From the IMG/VR virus record IMGVR_UViG_3300025131_011243, positions 1-64,000 of that record: 64,000 bases of DNA, one strand, 5' to 3'. The notes below the pieces were generated by a model that ran no database searches, was not told the origin of the DNA, and saw only the letters and a list, made by a program, of their open reading frames with translations. Every line of letters begins with the position of its first letter. Within the stretch, counting starts at the first letter, position 1. Positions 41,507 through 49,413 of this stretch are shown here, in pieces. This stretch comes from a virus. A program made the position numbers and the translations under genes.

Positions 41507-43392
41507 TCTACAACCCCAATCGGTTCGAGTACCGTTCCATCCCAAGTTCTCCATTCGCCCAAAGACGATACCTGATATCCCATAGCATTGGGCTTGGGAA
41601 CAAACTCCATGATCGAAACCTGTTCTGGATCTACCTTCGACAGCCCTACGGCATCGCTCAAAAAGAACAAAGGATTTAAAGGACCACCAGCCTCTTCCCT
41701 GAACGTTATCCACTCTTTGTACAAATCAAAACGCTTGTCAATCAATTCATCCGAAGTAAGCCTTCGACGGAACCTTGTATACTTAGTCTCCACCCCAGTG
41801 CCATGGGGCCATGCTTCTCCCACAGGTTCCCACTCCCATTCGTCCTTCTCATTCTGTTCTTCAACTGTTTTGGGGAAAATGAAAGCGTCTGTATATTCAT
41901 ACCCTTCAAGAGTAGCCTTGATGTCAATTGGCATTTCGTCTGTATCTTTTCTGCTGTGGTAGTAGTAGATATTTTTCAACCAAGGTCTATCCGCATCTTC
42001 CCCCTTTGCTGCCATATCTAACATTTGCTCGATTGAGATTTTATTCTTGGCTACTTTCACGCCATCCAGCAACGAACTCTTGATAGCCCTGGCGACATCG
42101 ATGTCGGTCGTAAAGCTGATCGTATCGCTTGCTCCTCCGCCAAGACCTAATCCAAGACCCTGAGATAATTCTTCTCTGGTCTTCAGACCGCTATTGATAA
42201 CTTCATCTCTTGCTGTCGTTACATGGTACAATCTCTGCGGCAAAGGCTTAACTGTTTCGATATTGCCTACGTTAAGAAGGAGACCTCTGTCCCTTGCAGT
42301 TTGGGGATTTATTTCTCCCCTTCCTATGGCACGTTGCATTTGGCCCTTCCATTCTCTCCTTTTGTTCCACCATTCTTTATAGGCATCCTCATCGTCGCCA
42401 TAGCGTTCATCCCATGGACCGGCATAATCCTTTTCAGACATATCCCAAAGATTGGATTGTGACTCTTTATGCCAGTTCATCTTGTCCGCTTCCATTAGGT
42501 CGGCTGACAGGTCACGCCACGCCAGGTCGATCCACGCCTGTTCATGGGTTCCAATCAGAGCATGGTCCACGCCACTGCCATGGATGCCGCTCTCGTGATC
42601 AGAGATGCGGACCTCGATCACTTCATCGCCCCGATCCAGCGTGACGTATTGGCTGAAGGAGCGGGACGAAGGCTCGGTGTACACACTCCAGCCGTGCGAC
42701 CTTGCCGTGTCCGTGACCGCCGCAACGGCCTGCTCGACCCATTCAACTCGGGCATCGTCATCCGCCAAGTTGGGGTCTATCGCCGGAGGCAGATCAATGG
42801 CTTCCGGCTCGGCTACTTCGGCCTCCTCATCTCCAGGTTGATTGGCTTCTTCGACAAGCTGACGATAATATGATCTAGCCAGACTTTCTCCAGCAGGCGT
42901 CATTTGCCCTAAAATCTGATCTGGTTTTCTATTCTTCATCCATTCAGATAATAGATAAGTACCTATCCCCATACTTTGCATTTCATCCACAACCCACACG
43001 CCAGGAACTCCCCATTCATCAGATACTAGACCCACAGCCTCGCCTTGCTCAAAAGCTACAATAGTGTTATTGTATAAATCCTTGCCTTGCAATCTTATTT
43101 CTTCATCAGTTAAATACAAAGCCAAGCCCTTTTCATCTCTAACTATTTCATCATTATCATCTGTTCGCACGTATTTGTTTTTCTCTCCATTCTGCCTAAA
43201 CTCAATAGGCATATCTCCAAATACCTTTTGGGAATGTAAAACAGGATACCCTTCTATCTGCATCCAAGACAGGCCCTCTCTATCCGCATAATCTTCATAA
43301 GCATCAGACGAGATATCTCCTGTACGATGATGGTCTATGAATTCATCCTCTGTCATATCTGTTACATTTTGTGCAAATTTATACCAGTTCAT
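41503..43392 (-). CDS. Composite protein: tag + GNAT + GC-rich insert + second tag + ART-like
   Basis: 629 aa from MNWYKFAQNV. Residues ~85-175: GNAT-like (NTIVAFEQGEAVGLVSDEWG, VDEMQSMGIGTYLLSEWMKN with the acetyl-CoA loop). Residues ~185-304: encoded by a ~61% GC island (42481-42840), reading ARVEWVEQAVAAVTDTARSH ... VEVRISDHESG-like. Residue 305 is a second tag, MNWHKESQSN. Residues ~370-470: ART-like (LPQRLYHVTTARDEVINSGL; GGGASDTISFTTDIDVARAI). C-terminal ~110 residues unknown. Two formerly separate tagged genes appear fused by the insertion. TTG one codon upstream is not needed. Confidence 0.7.
   Translation of the reverse strand: MNWYKFAQNVTDMTEDEFIDHHRTGDISSDAYEDYADREGLSWMQIEGYPVLHSQKVFGDMPIEFRQNGEKNKYVRTDDNDEIVRDEKGLALYLTDEEIRLQGKDLYNNTIVAFEQGEAVGLVSDEWGVPGVWVVDEMQSMGIGTYLLSEWMKNRKPDQILGQMTPAGESLARSYYRQLVEEANQPGDEEAEVAEPEAIDLPPAIDPNLADDDARVEWVEQAVAAVTDTARSHGWSVYTEPSSRSFSQYVTLDRGDEVIEVRISDHESGIHGSGVDHALIGTHEQAWIDLAWRDLSADLMEADKMNWHKESQSNLWDMSEKDYAGPWDERYGDDEDAYKEWWNKRREWKGQMQRAIGRGEINPQTARDRGLLLNVGNIETVKPLPQRLYHVTTARDEVINSGLKTREELSQGLGLGLGGGASDTISFTTDIDVARAIKSSLLDGVKVAKNKISIEQMLDMAAKGEDADRPWLKNIYYYHSRKDTDEMPIDIKATLEGYEYTDAFIFPKTVEEQNEKDEWEWEPVGEAWPHGTGVETKYTRFRRRLTSDELIDKRFDLYKEWITFREEAGGPLNPLFFLSDAVGLSKVDPEQVSIMEFVPKPNAMGYQVSSLGEWRTWDGTVLEPIGVVE
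42481..42840. other. GC-rich island inside a composite gene
   Basis: By hand count 221 of 360 bases are G or C (61%), against about 45% in the adjacent line 42841-42900 and similar values on the other side. Its left edge coincides with the base before the internal tag ATG (42480). Codons here prefer G/C at the third position, unlike the rest of the gene. Confidence 0.8.
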
Positions 43393-43856
43393 CAATACCT
43401 CACCATATGAGCAGAACCATCTGAATTCGTTGATTCAATATCAAAACCAAAACGATCCTCCAGAACGTGGACTAACCTTGGATTAATAACCCATAATCTC
43501 ATCATCGTTTTCATATCATACTGACTGCTGAAGCTTTCGTAATACTCTATGGCCTCTTTGATCAGCTTGATTCCTACCAATCCTTTCCCTCTAAATTCCG
43601 GCAAAACAGAAATGTCAAATGAAAACACAGATACGTCATCCTCATTACCCCATCCGCTGGAAATCGCACCAATCACACGACCATCCTCAATAGCCAGATG
43701 AGATAAGTCCTTGGTAGAATCCGGCCTTACTCCACTGTCTTCAAAGACCTTATCAGCTTGATCGGCCAGGTCGTAGATATCCTCATCAAGATCGATGTCT
43801 ATATCATCTTCCAATGAGAACGGAACGATATTCACAGCTTGCTTATACCAGTTCAT
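43392..43856 (-). CDS. MNW-tagged GNAT acetyltransferase
   Basis: 154 aa from MNWYKQAVNI. GNAT pattern: AIEDGRVIGAISSGWGNEDD, SFDISVLPEFRGKGLVGIKL (R-x-G-x-G acetyl-CoA loop), MRLWVINPRLVHVLEDRFGF (N...L...GF end). It transfers an acyl group from acyl-CoA to an unknown amine. Its stop and the next ATG share bases (TGATG), and its own ATG overlaps 43843-44391. Confidence 0.8.
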   Translation of the reverse strand: MNWYKQAVNIVPFSLEDDIDIDLDEDIYDLADQADKVFEDSGVRPDSTKDLSHLAIEDGRVIGAISSGWGNEDDVSVFSFDISVLPEFRGKGLVGIKLIKEAIEYYESFSSQYDMKTMMRLWVINPRLVHVLEDRFGFDIESTNSDGSAHMVRY

Positions 43857-44391
43857 CTTTGTCCTCATTCTGATCTAGAATCATAACAGCATTCGAATCT
43901 GGGTACTTGTTGACGAATCCCATGTCCTCGTACCATTTTCTTAGCTTCTTGGAATTCAATCCAGGTTTCCCTCTGCCAACTTGGCCATGAATGGGAGCCG
44001 GTTCGATAACAACCTTAACTCCAATCTCTTTAGCAACAGACAATAATTGCTGCATAGCTTCATTTCCTCTGCCGGATTTTCGTTCCGAAGGATCGACAAT
44101 AATACCGGAAAGAGTGATTTGATCATCCCTAGCAGAGTAAGAGTCTCCTACCATGACATAGTTCTTATGGGGATATAGATCATTACGAGACAGACCCAGC
44201 TTAACCTTGCCGTCTTGACTGACTAGCGTAGGATAAGTGTAGGATCCAATGTTCATAGCATTGGGGTTCATGCTCAGGTCTTCCATGTTCATGGCTTCTT
44301 CATAAGTCCAGCCATATTCTGCCATTTTATCAGCAATCATTTGGACCAGGTTGACATTGGACTCGGTCTGTGATTCTTTATACCAATTCAT
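43843..44391 (-). CDS. MNW-tagged GNAT-like acetyltransferase
   Basis: 182 aa. Tag MNWYKESQTE, nearly identical to the internal tag MNWHKESQSN of the neighbouring composite gene. GNAT features: LSGIIVDPSERKSGRGNEAM (R-x-x-G-x-G), KVVIEPAPIHGQVGRGKPGL, KLRKWYEDMGFVNKY. First gene of the leftward operon 44391->40555. Confidence 0.75.
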   Translation of the reverse strand: MNWYKESQTESNVNLVQMIADKMAEYGWTYEEAMNMEDLSMNPNAMNIGSYTYPTLVSQDGKVKLGLSRNDLYPHKNYVMVGDSYSARDDQITLSGIIVDPSERKSGRGNEAMQQLLSVAKEIGVKVVIEPAPIHGQVGRGKPGLNSKKLRKWYEDMGFVNKYPDSNAVMILDQNEDKDELV

Positions 44392-44472
44392 AGCTTATCT
44401 AATGTTCTATAAATGGGGGTCATTATCCTTGCTGATAGAAGGTTATGCTATCCTTATTGCCGAAATTGAGGT

Positions 44473-45228
44473 ATGAACTGGTTTAAGAAGATCTCGTCCG
44501 TCACCTTCTCCCCTTCCGGGACCCATGGTATAGCCCAACCCATGAGCCTGCTGGATCTATCTTCAGACCTATTTAGATTCGCAATTAAGAACAAAATAAT
44601 ATCAGGAAAACACAATAGCGTAGACGTAGATGGAGACAGCGACTGGATGTCAGGCTTGGGCATTATTAACTTCTACCTGACAGACGATGCTACCCTAGAA
44701 GATGTTAAAAGAGTCGTAGATGCCTATAACGAAAGCCAAGCAGGACAGGTCTATATTCAGGTGGGAAGGCAAGAACAATCCGGTATGATGGCTGGAGATG
44801 TTGTTCGACTGAACGTTATCAAAAATACTACATCAGACAGAGAAGAAGTGCCAGAAATGAACTTGGCTAATGCCAATGCCTATAAAATGATGCAAGTACT
44901 CAAAAGGTTTGGACTAAATATTGAAGATATCAATAATGGATGTATCGATGTGGACGACTACATGGGGGCAAGACAGTTGATGACCGATCAAACATTAAAA
45001 GAACATGAACAAAAATTCGACATGAATAGAGACTGGGACCAAATGATGGGGACATATCAAGAACCAGAACCATGGGAACAATCAGAGCCAGAAGAACCAA
45101 CGCCAGAGAATGTTCATGGTCCTGACTTTGACTTGAATAGAATAAACCAATACCTGTCAAGATTAGACGGTATCGCTCAATGGACCATTGACAACGATCT
45201 TCCTGATCGCAGAATTTGCTGGAGCTAA
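44473..45228 (+). CDS. MNW-tagged protein, 251 aa, unknown
   Basis: Starts MNWFKKISSV; TTGCCGAAATTGAGGT abuts the ATG on the plus strand. The core is alpha/beta (GIINFYLTDDATLEDVKRVV; GQVYIQVGRQEQSGMMAGDV). The C-terminal ~75 residues are Glu/Pro-rich, then helical (NRINQYLSRLDGIAQWTIDN). Convergent with 45225-45461, overlapping by 4 bp. No family recognised. Confidence 0.65.
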   Translation: MNWFKKISSVTFSPSGTHGIAQPMSLLDLSSDLFRFAIKNKIISGKHNSVDVDGDSDWMSGLGIINFYLTDDATLEDVKRVVDAYNESQAGQVYIQVGRQEQSGMMAGDVVRLNVIKNTTSDREEVPEMNLANANAYKMMQVLKRFGLNIEDINNGCIDVDDYMGARQLMTDQTLKEHEQKFDMNRDWDQMMGTYQEPEPWEQSEPEEPTPENVHGPDFDLNRINQYLSRLDGIAQWTIDNDLPDRRICWS

Positions 45229-45461
45229 CAGAATATAGACGCCTTTACGATCTTGTCGTTTTCGATATGAACACACATTCGATTGGGAATGGCACAGTAA
45301 TCCAGATGCTCCTCAATAAACTTCCCATCAACACTCAAAATGCTAACGAACAACGGCTTGCCCTCTCTGTCCCTCTTGCCCTTAAGAGCAAACTTAGCCT
45401 CCCTGTGCGTTAGACCTATAATGGACTGCTGAAGAGCCTCTCGTTCTTCTGTCGGATTCAT
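45225..45461 (-). CDS. I78-like (potato-inhibitor-like) protease inhibitor
   Basis: 78 aa from MNPTEEREAL. The pattern IIGLTHREAKFAL ... VSILSVDGKF ... LDYCAIPNRMCVHIENDKIV follows the small I78/potato-inhibitor-I fold (G-L-T-x-x-E-A, D-Y-x-P-x-R-[VL]-x-V-x-x-D), in which the loop before P-x-R binds a serine protease. Because the phage encodes two subtilases, self-protection or host-protease inhibition is plausible. Resemblance was judged by eye. Confidence 0.5.
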   Translation of the reverse strand: MNPTEEREALQQSIIGLTHREAKFALKGKRDREGKPLFVSILSVDGKFIEEHLDYCAIPNRMCVHIENDKIVKASIFC

Positions 45462-45462
45462 A

Positions 45463-45870
45463 TTAACTCCCCAATACCATAGGATATTTACCAAAACCTA
45501 TCTTCTCGCTGTCGATGGGGTCTTGAGGTTTATCAAACGCTGACGGAACAAGATATCCAAACAAGCAACTTCCTCCCCATCCTTCTTCGTAAGCATTGCC
45601 ATCATGAACCCATATACTGACTCGCATCCAACCACTTTCTGCCCAGACTTCGAACAACTCGTCAAAAACAAGCTTCTCTCTGAAAGCAATGTATTCTTCT
45701 TGGTTTTCGTGCGGGATTGCAATGCAGATGTTAAGTCCGTACAACTTGTCTTTGTCTTCACAGTCTTTGGGAACAAGATTAAAAGGCATGGCAGCTAGAC
45801 ATGACATACTGGATATGGGAATACTATCACGCTCTCCAGTCTTCTGATTTACGAAGAACATTTTCTTCAT
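45463..45870 (-). CDS. Hypothetical protein, 135 aa
   Basis: From MKKMFFVNQK; five more in-frame codons lie upstream. It has a compact alpha/beta body (LYGLNICIAIPHENQEEYIA; GWMRVSIWVHDGNAYEEG) and ends in GKYPMVLGS. Not recognised. It overlaps the upstream gene (ATGA) and sits 1 bp from the inhibitor-like gene. Confidence 0.6.
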   Translation of the reverse strand: MKKMFFVNQKTGERDSIPISSMSCLAAMPFNLVPKDCEDKDKLYGLNICIAIPHENQEEYIAFREKLVFDELFEVWAESGWMRVSIWVHDGNAYEEGWGGSCLFGYLVPSAFDKPQDPIDSEKIGFGKYPMVLGS

Positions 45871-46211
45871 GGCATTCCTACGCAAAAAGGAGGCTCTCTA
45901 AAAGCCTTAAACACCAAACCATTGCCGATTACAAGTGGAACTACTTTAGCAATCATGTCAATACACGATTGCTCGTCATCGAACTTGCAGAAAGTGCAAT
46001 CCCCAGTCATGACTTTCTCCATACCGTCAGCACGATATGGAGGAGTTCTCATAGGGTTAAAATATAATCCCCATTGTTCGGTCTGGGAAAAGAGCATGAA
46101 TTTAGCATCGATGCCGTAGATCTCTCCAAGATCCTCATCGACCACGAACCTAGCCATGAAATCTTCAAAACTATTGATCTCTTCTGGATTAAAATAATCT
46201 CTGATACTCAT
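45867..46211 (-). CDS. Hypothetical protein, 114 aa
   Basis: From MSIRDYFNPE. Mixed alpha/beta (FEDFMARFVVDEDLGEIYGI; WGLYFNPMRTPPYRA), with one Cys pair (CTFC). A frame continues 7 codons upstream without a better start. Function unknown. It leads the leftward trio 46211->45225. Confidence 0.6.
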   Translation of the reverse strand: MSIRDYFNPEEINSFEDFMARFVVDEDLGEIYGIDAKFMLFSQTEQWGLYFNPMRTPPYRADGMEKVMTGDCTFCKFDDEQSCIDMIAKVVPLVIGNGLVFKAFREPPFCVGMP

Positions 46212-46249
46212 GCAATATAGATCGTCACACAAATTGCCAGATCTTGAAC

Positions 46250-46630
46250 CTAGAACATGAAGCCGTCTTCGTCGTCTTGTCTTTCTCGCTCAACTATATA
46301 GGGCTCCTCTACCTCATACGCTTCACTACCATAGGCTGGATCTATAGTATGAAAAGAACTATCACTCTCCGGGGTCCACCCTTTATCAGCCTTAGCTTGA
46401 TACTCGGATGCTTTCTGATCGGAAGAATTCTGATCTCTGGTTCCAAGGTCAGCAGCCCAACGAGATCCATCTGTCATTTCGGCAACAATATAAAAGGATT
46501 CTCCATAGATGTGACCACTGGGATTCTCCATATCAGCTAACTCTGGATCTTGTCCAATCACCCCATAATCTGATCGGGCAAAAACTCGAACGACCCTATC
46601 TTTGTACCCTGAAGTTTTAACAATCCTCAT
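46250..46630 (-). CDS. MRxIRT-tagged protein, 126 aa
   Basis: Starts MRIVKTSGYKDRVVRV, a variant of the second tag. The body is an acidic beta-type domain (GVIGQDPELADMENPSGHIY; FYIVAEMTDGSRWAADLG). No known family. Lies between tagged genes of both classes. Confidence 0.6.
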   Translation of the reverse strand: MRIVKTSGYKDRVVRVFARSDYGVIGQDPELADMENPSGHIYGESFYIVAEMTDGSRWAADLGTRDQNSSDQKASEYQAKADKGWTPESDSSFHTIDPAYGSEAYEVEEPYIVERERQDDEDGFMF

Positions 46631-46641
46631 AACGATATCCT

Positions 46642-47271
46642 TTATATGTACTCTACCTTGGCTACTTTCAGTGGACCATTGAACGCAATACTACCACCTC
46701 TTCCAACAAATTGCAACAAATCCTCTTGACTCATGATGGATTTCATCTTACGAGCAACATCCTTGACCATCTCTGAATAAGAGGCGTCAACATTATCAGA
46801 CCCCTCCATCATCTCGTTTGTCGCATGAAATCCATCAAATGCCTCGTCCATCGAAACGTTGCCCCACTCCGGATTACGATCCTCTTGGATCATTCTCCTG
46901 TAAGCCTCCCAGACCTCTTTGACCCCCGGCTCGCTAGAAGAAGGATTTGTATCAGATAAATAGTCTGCAACCTGATCTTCATCAGGCATAGCTAAGTTGT
47001 AGTCAGGAACAGCATGGATAACAGCTACACCTTGAGCCTTGGTAATGCTGGAGATCTCTTTAGCATACTTAATTGCTGCGTCTTTTGAAAAGAAACAATA
47101 AACGCTATCCGGGTCTGAGGGGTTTCCGCCAAAAAACCCTCCGCTCCAATTGCCTGGTCCCGATCCTCTGGGAGAGATAATTCCATCTTGCTCAATCTTT
47201 TGGGCAAGAGAAGCTATCGTTCCATGATAAACGATGTTGGACAAAGATTGGGAAGTCTTGTACCAGTTCAT
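46642..47271 (-). CDS. MNW-tagged ADP-ribosyltransferase-like protein
   Basis: 209 aa. Tag MNWYKTSQSL. ART-like elements: NIVYHGTIASLAQKIEQDGI (H-G-T strand), SVYCFFSKDAAIKYAKEISS (aromatic-S strand and helix), GVAVIHAVPDY, and a helical insertion with a conserved-looking C-terminus (LQFVGRGGSIAFNGPLKVAK). The catalytic acid is not certain. The ATG is preceded by GAGCGATATATCGAACTGT with no Shine-Dalgarno. Confidence 0.55.
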   Translation of the reverse strand: MNWYKTSQSLSNIVYHGTIASLAQKIEQDGIISPRGSGPGNWSGGFFGGNPSDPDSVYCFFSKDAAIKYAKEISSITKAQGVAVIHAVPDYNLAMPDEDQVADYLSDTNPSSSEPGVKEVWEAYRRMIQEDRNPEWGNVSMDEAFDGFHATNEMMEGSDNVDASYSEMVKDVARKMKSIMSQEDLLQFVGRGGSIAFNGPLKVAKVEYI

Positions 47272-47360
47272 ACAGTTCGATATATCGCTCTAAAGTTCCT
47301 GGATCACGACGCTTTAAGCGACAAACTGTCGGGATTCAGAGTGTCTGATTATCAGATATC

Positions 47361-47576
47361 ATGAATTGCGACATGAAAAACATATCCACCTACGTCTCTT
47401 GGGAAGTTTGGCAAATGATGCGACCAGCATTCAGGGCGGTCTCTGATAAGTACGGAAACCAATTTAGGCAAAGTATTTGTCGAGGATTTGATAAAGGAAG
47501 AAACCCTTCATTCCTAGCACAGAGGATACAACAAAGAATGTTAAAAGACCCGCAAGGAACCCAATATGAGGATTAA
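47361..47576 (+). CDS. Small helical protein, 71 aa
   Basis: Begins MNCDMKNISTYVSWEVWQMM; the start looks like the tag with Trp3 changed to Cys (TGG to TGC), which may be chance. The alternative start is MKNIST at 47373. The rest is a basic amphipathic helix (AFRAVSDKYGNQFRQSICRG) and KDPQGTQYED. Overlaps the kinase gene by 11 bp. Confidence 0.5.
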   Translation: MNCDMKNISTYVSWEVWQMMRPAFRAVSDKYGNQFRQSICRGFDKGRNPSFLAQRIQQRMLKDPQGTQYED

Positions 47577-48111
47577 CCTTTTCGGAGCCCCAGGCAGTGG
47601 TAAATCAACAACTGCCGCATGGCTGTTTTCAGAACTCAAAGTAGCTGGATATAACGTCGAACAAGTCACAGAATATGTCAAGTTCTGGACCTACATCCCC
47701 AGAGAAGTAAAGCCTTGGGATCAAGTCTACATCTTAGGCAAACAAATCCATCAAGAAGCGACGATCTTAGCCGGAGGAGCAGACCATATCGTTTCTGATT
47801 CTCCGCTGCTTATAGCTGTGTTCTACTCTTTCTATTATAACAACCCAATGCAATACGATCTACTGAACATAGCCCTTAGATTCGAAATGCACTATCCATC
47901 CATCAACATCTATCTCGAACAAGATGATATTATGGAATTCTCGGATACCGGCAGATATCACGGTAAAGAAGAATCTGCAAAAATCGATGCAGATATGAAA
48001 GACTATCTTACGATGTGGACTAATGGGAAGTTTACAAGATTAAAAGCAACGGATAGGGAAAATATAATATCCAATGTAGTCGATGCCTTGTCTAGTCATC
48101 AAAAAACCTAA
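47566..48111 (+). CDS. P-loop kinase / AAA_28-type NTPase
   Basis: 181 aa. Walker A at 6-14 (LFGAPGSGKSTTAAWLFSEL), then VTEYVKFWTYIPREVKPWDQ, an acidic/Ser pair VSDSPLLIAVFY like the DS-x-x-P of NadR/thymidylate-kinase-like enzymes, and YLEQDDIMEFSDTGRYHGKE as a lid. It likely phosphorylates a nucleoside or cofactor precursor using ATP; ribosylnicotinamide is one candidate given the nucleoside hydrolase. Its 3' end overlaps the convergent 48092-48451. Confidence 0.75.
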   Translation: MRINLFGAPGSGKSTTAAWLFSELKVAGYNVEQVTEYVKFWTYIPREVKPWDQVYILGKQIHQEATILAGGADHIVSDSPLLIAVFYSFYYNNPMQYDLLNIALRFEMHYPSINIYLEQDDIMEFSDTGRYHGKEESAKIDADMKDYLTMWTNGKFTRLKATDRENIISNVVDALSSHQKT

Positions 48112-48451
48112 TCTTGTGACCAGGATACATGTTGATCAAATTCAATGTAGCGTCCTCAACAAGTGGCCTACTCCACCCTTCTGATGACAATAGTTTGGCA
48201 GACCCAAAATCTATTACTCTCATCGATATAAACCTTCGTCCTATGCGACCGTAGGAAAATATCCTGCCCAACTTCTTCTTCATAGAAATGTTTTGATCTT
48301 CAAATGTCCGATGATCGGTCTTGACTTCTTCTTTACTCAAGACGATAAGCTCATTGTTCAGAGAAGACCACCACCAATAAGATACACAATCTTCTTCATG
48401 ACCTATTGAACAATAATTAAACGGAACCCACTCATCTAAACTTATCTCCAT
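48092..48451 (-). CDS. Hypothetical protein, 119 aa
   Basis: From MEISLDEWVPFN, whose ATG directly follows the element TGTCGATAGTAAT, so the message is probably leaderless. Trp-rich middle (DCVSYWWWSSLNNELIVLSK) and a basic C-terminal half. Unknown. Confidence 0.6.
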   Translation of the reverse strand: MEISLDEWVPFNYCSIGHEEDCVSYWWWSSLNNELIVLSKEEVKTDHRTFEDQNISMKKKLGRIFSYGRIGRRFISMRVIDFGSAKLLSSEGWSRPLVEDATLNLINMYPGHKIRFFDD

Positions 48452-48464
48452 ATTACTATCGACA
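48452..48464 (-). promoter_or_regulatory. Promoter-like element TGTCGATAGTAAT abutting ATG
   Basis: Minus strand. Nearly the same bases recur at 51033-51048 and 55983-55997. There are 0 nt between the element and the ATG. Confidence 0.5.
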
Positions 48465-48476
48465 AAATTTCGGCAC

Positions 48477-48503
48477 AAAAAAAGCGACCCTAATAGGTCG
48501 CTC
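48477..48503 (-). terminator. Rho-independent terminator
   Basis: Stem AGCGACC/GGTCGCT with a 6-nt loop, followed on the minus strand by seven T. Ends the leftward MRxIRT operon 50373->48524. Confidence 0.85.
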
Positions 48504-48523
48504 TACCGCACATGCCGGGAGGT

Positions 48524-48910
48524 TTATCCAAGATATGACGTTATTTCGTATTTGCCCGAAGGCATAACACACCAAGATAACGTTAGCATAGCATTCTTAA
48601 CAGGAGATCTCTGACCGTCTACTTCCCATACCAAATCAAAGTCTGCCCGTTGGTCGGCAGCTTGAGGGTCTCCACATTCCTTACCCCCAAGTAACATGCC
48701 ATTCCAATTCGACCCCTCTTCATCTATGGGGTAAACATCGTGGGCTTTGAGGATATCAAACAAACCCTGAAGCGGGATTTGCTCGAAATACTTGCCTGTC
48801 AAAAGATCGTATATCTTCCGGCTTATGCTACGCTTCACCTGAGGAGGCAAAACTTTTGGCATTGGCAAGGCACTTTCATTTTCCCATCCCGCTGTCCTGA
48901 TTACCCTCAT
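48524..48910 (-). CDS. MRxIRT-tagged protein, 128 aa
   Basis: Starts MRVIRTAGWENESALP, the second tag class. The body is VKRSISRKIYDLLTGKYFEQ, an acidic turn, then a beta-rich end (FDLVWEVDGQRSPVKNAMLT). Unknown family. Overlaps the next gene upstream by ATGA; followed by the terminator at 48477-48503. Confidence 0.65.
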   Translation of the reverse strand: MRVIRTAGWENESALPMPKVLPPQVKRSISRKIYDLLTGKYFEQIPLQGLFDILKAHDVYPIDEEGSNWNGMLLGGKECGDPQAADQRADFDLVWEVDGQRSPVKNAMLTLSWCVMPSGKYEITSYLG

Positions 48911-49410
48911 GCCCCCATTCTCCTCTCAGCCATCATCTCCTGATGAGATTCCCAAGCACTTTGAGACCTCTCTTCTAGATACTTAATGAACTCTTCGTCC
49001 AAAGGTTCCGGAACAACTCTTTGACCCTTACATTCGTAACATTGAACGTCATATCGCCCGCTTGTGTATTCTTCTGCAAAATCTGGATCTTCAGCAAAAT
49101 CCTCTCCCGTCAATCCACCCGCATCAATGGATGGATTGACATGAGTACCCTTGCCTTGGCAAGTTTCACAAACCACCCATTTGAAAGGAATCATTTTCCG
49201 TTCCGTTGTATCGTAATCCAGAGACCCGTCAGGACCCACAGGGGCTGGCATCTCTACCAAAGCTTGCATGTTCTTGATATCAAGCTTTTCGTACCAACTG
49301 CCTTTGTTGCCAGCCATGACTCGACTGTCGCCCATGTAATTGAGGTCGTCCATGATAGCTCTTGCATCTGAGTTAGACATCTTGTATCCTTTTGTTCTTA
49401 TGGTTCTCAT
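48907..49410 (-). CDS. MRxIRT-tagged protein with DnaJ-type zinc finger
   Basis: 167 aa. Tag MRTIRTKGYK. Residues ~88-145 contain CETCQGKGTHVNPS and CYECKGQRVV, two C-x-x-C-x-G-x-G-like pairs as in the DnaJ zinc-finger region, separated by an acidic loop. It may bind unfolded protein or nucleic acid. A separate tagged J-domain protein is at 19626-20354, so the two halves of a DnaJ-like function are on different tagged proteins. Confidence 0.7.
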   Translation of the reverse strand: MRTIRTKGYKMSNSDARAIMDDLNYMGDSRVMAGNKGSWYEKLDIKNMQALVEMPAPVGPDGSLDYDTTERKMIPFKWVVCETCQGKGTHVNPSIDAGGLTGEDFAEDPDFAEEYTSGRYDVQCYECKGQRVVPEPLDEEFIKYLEERSQSAWESHQEMMAERRMGA

Positions 49411-49413
49411 GGT

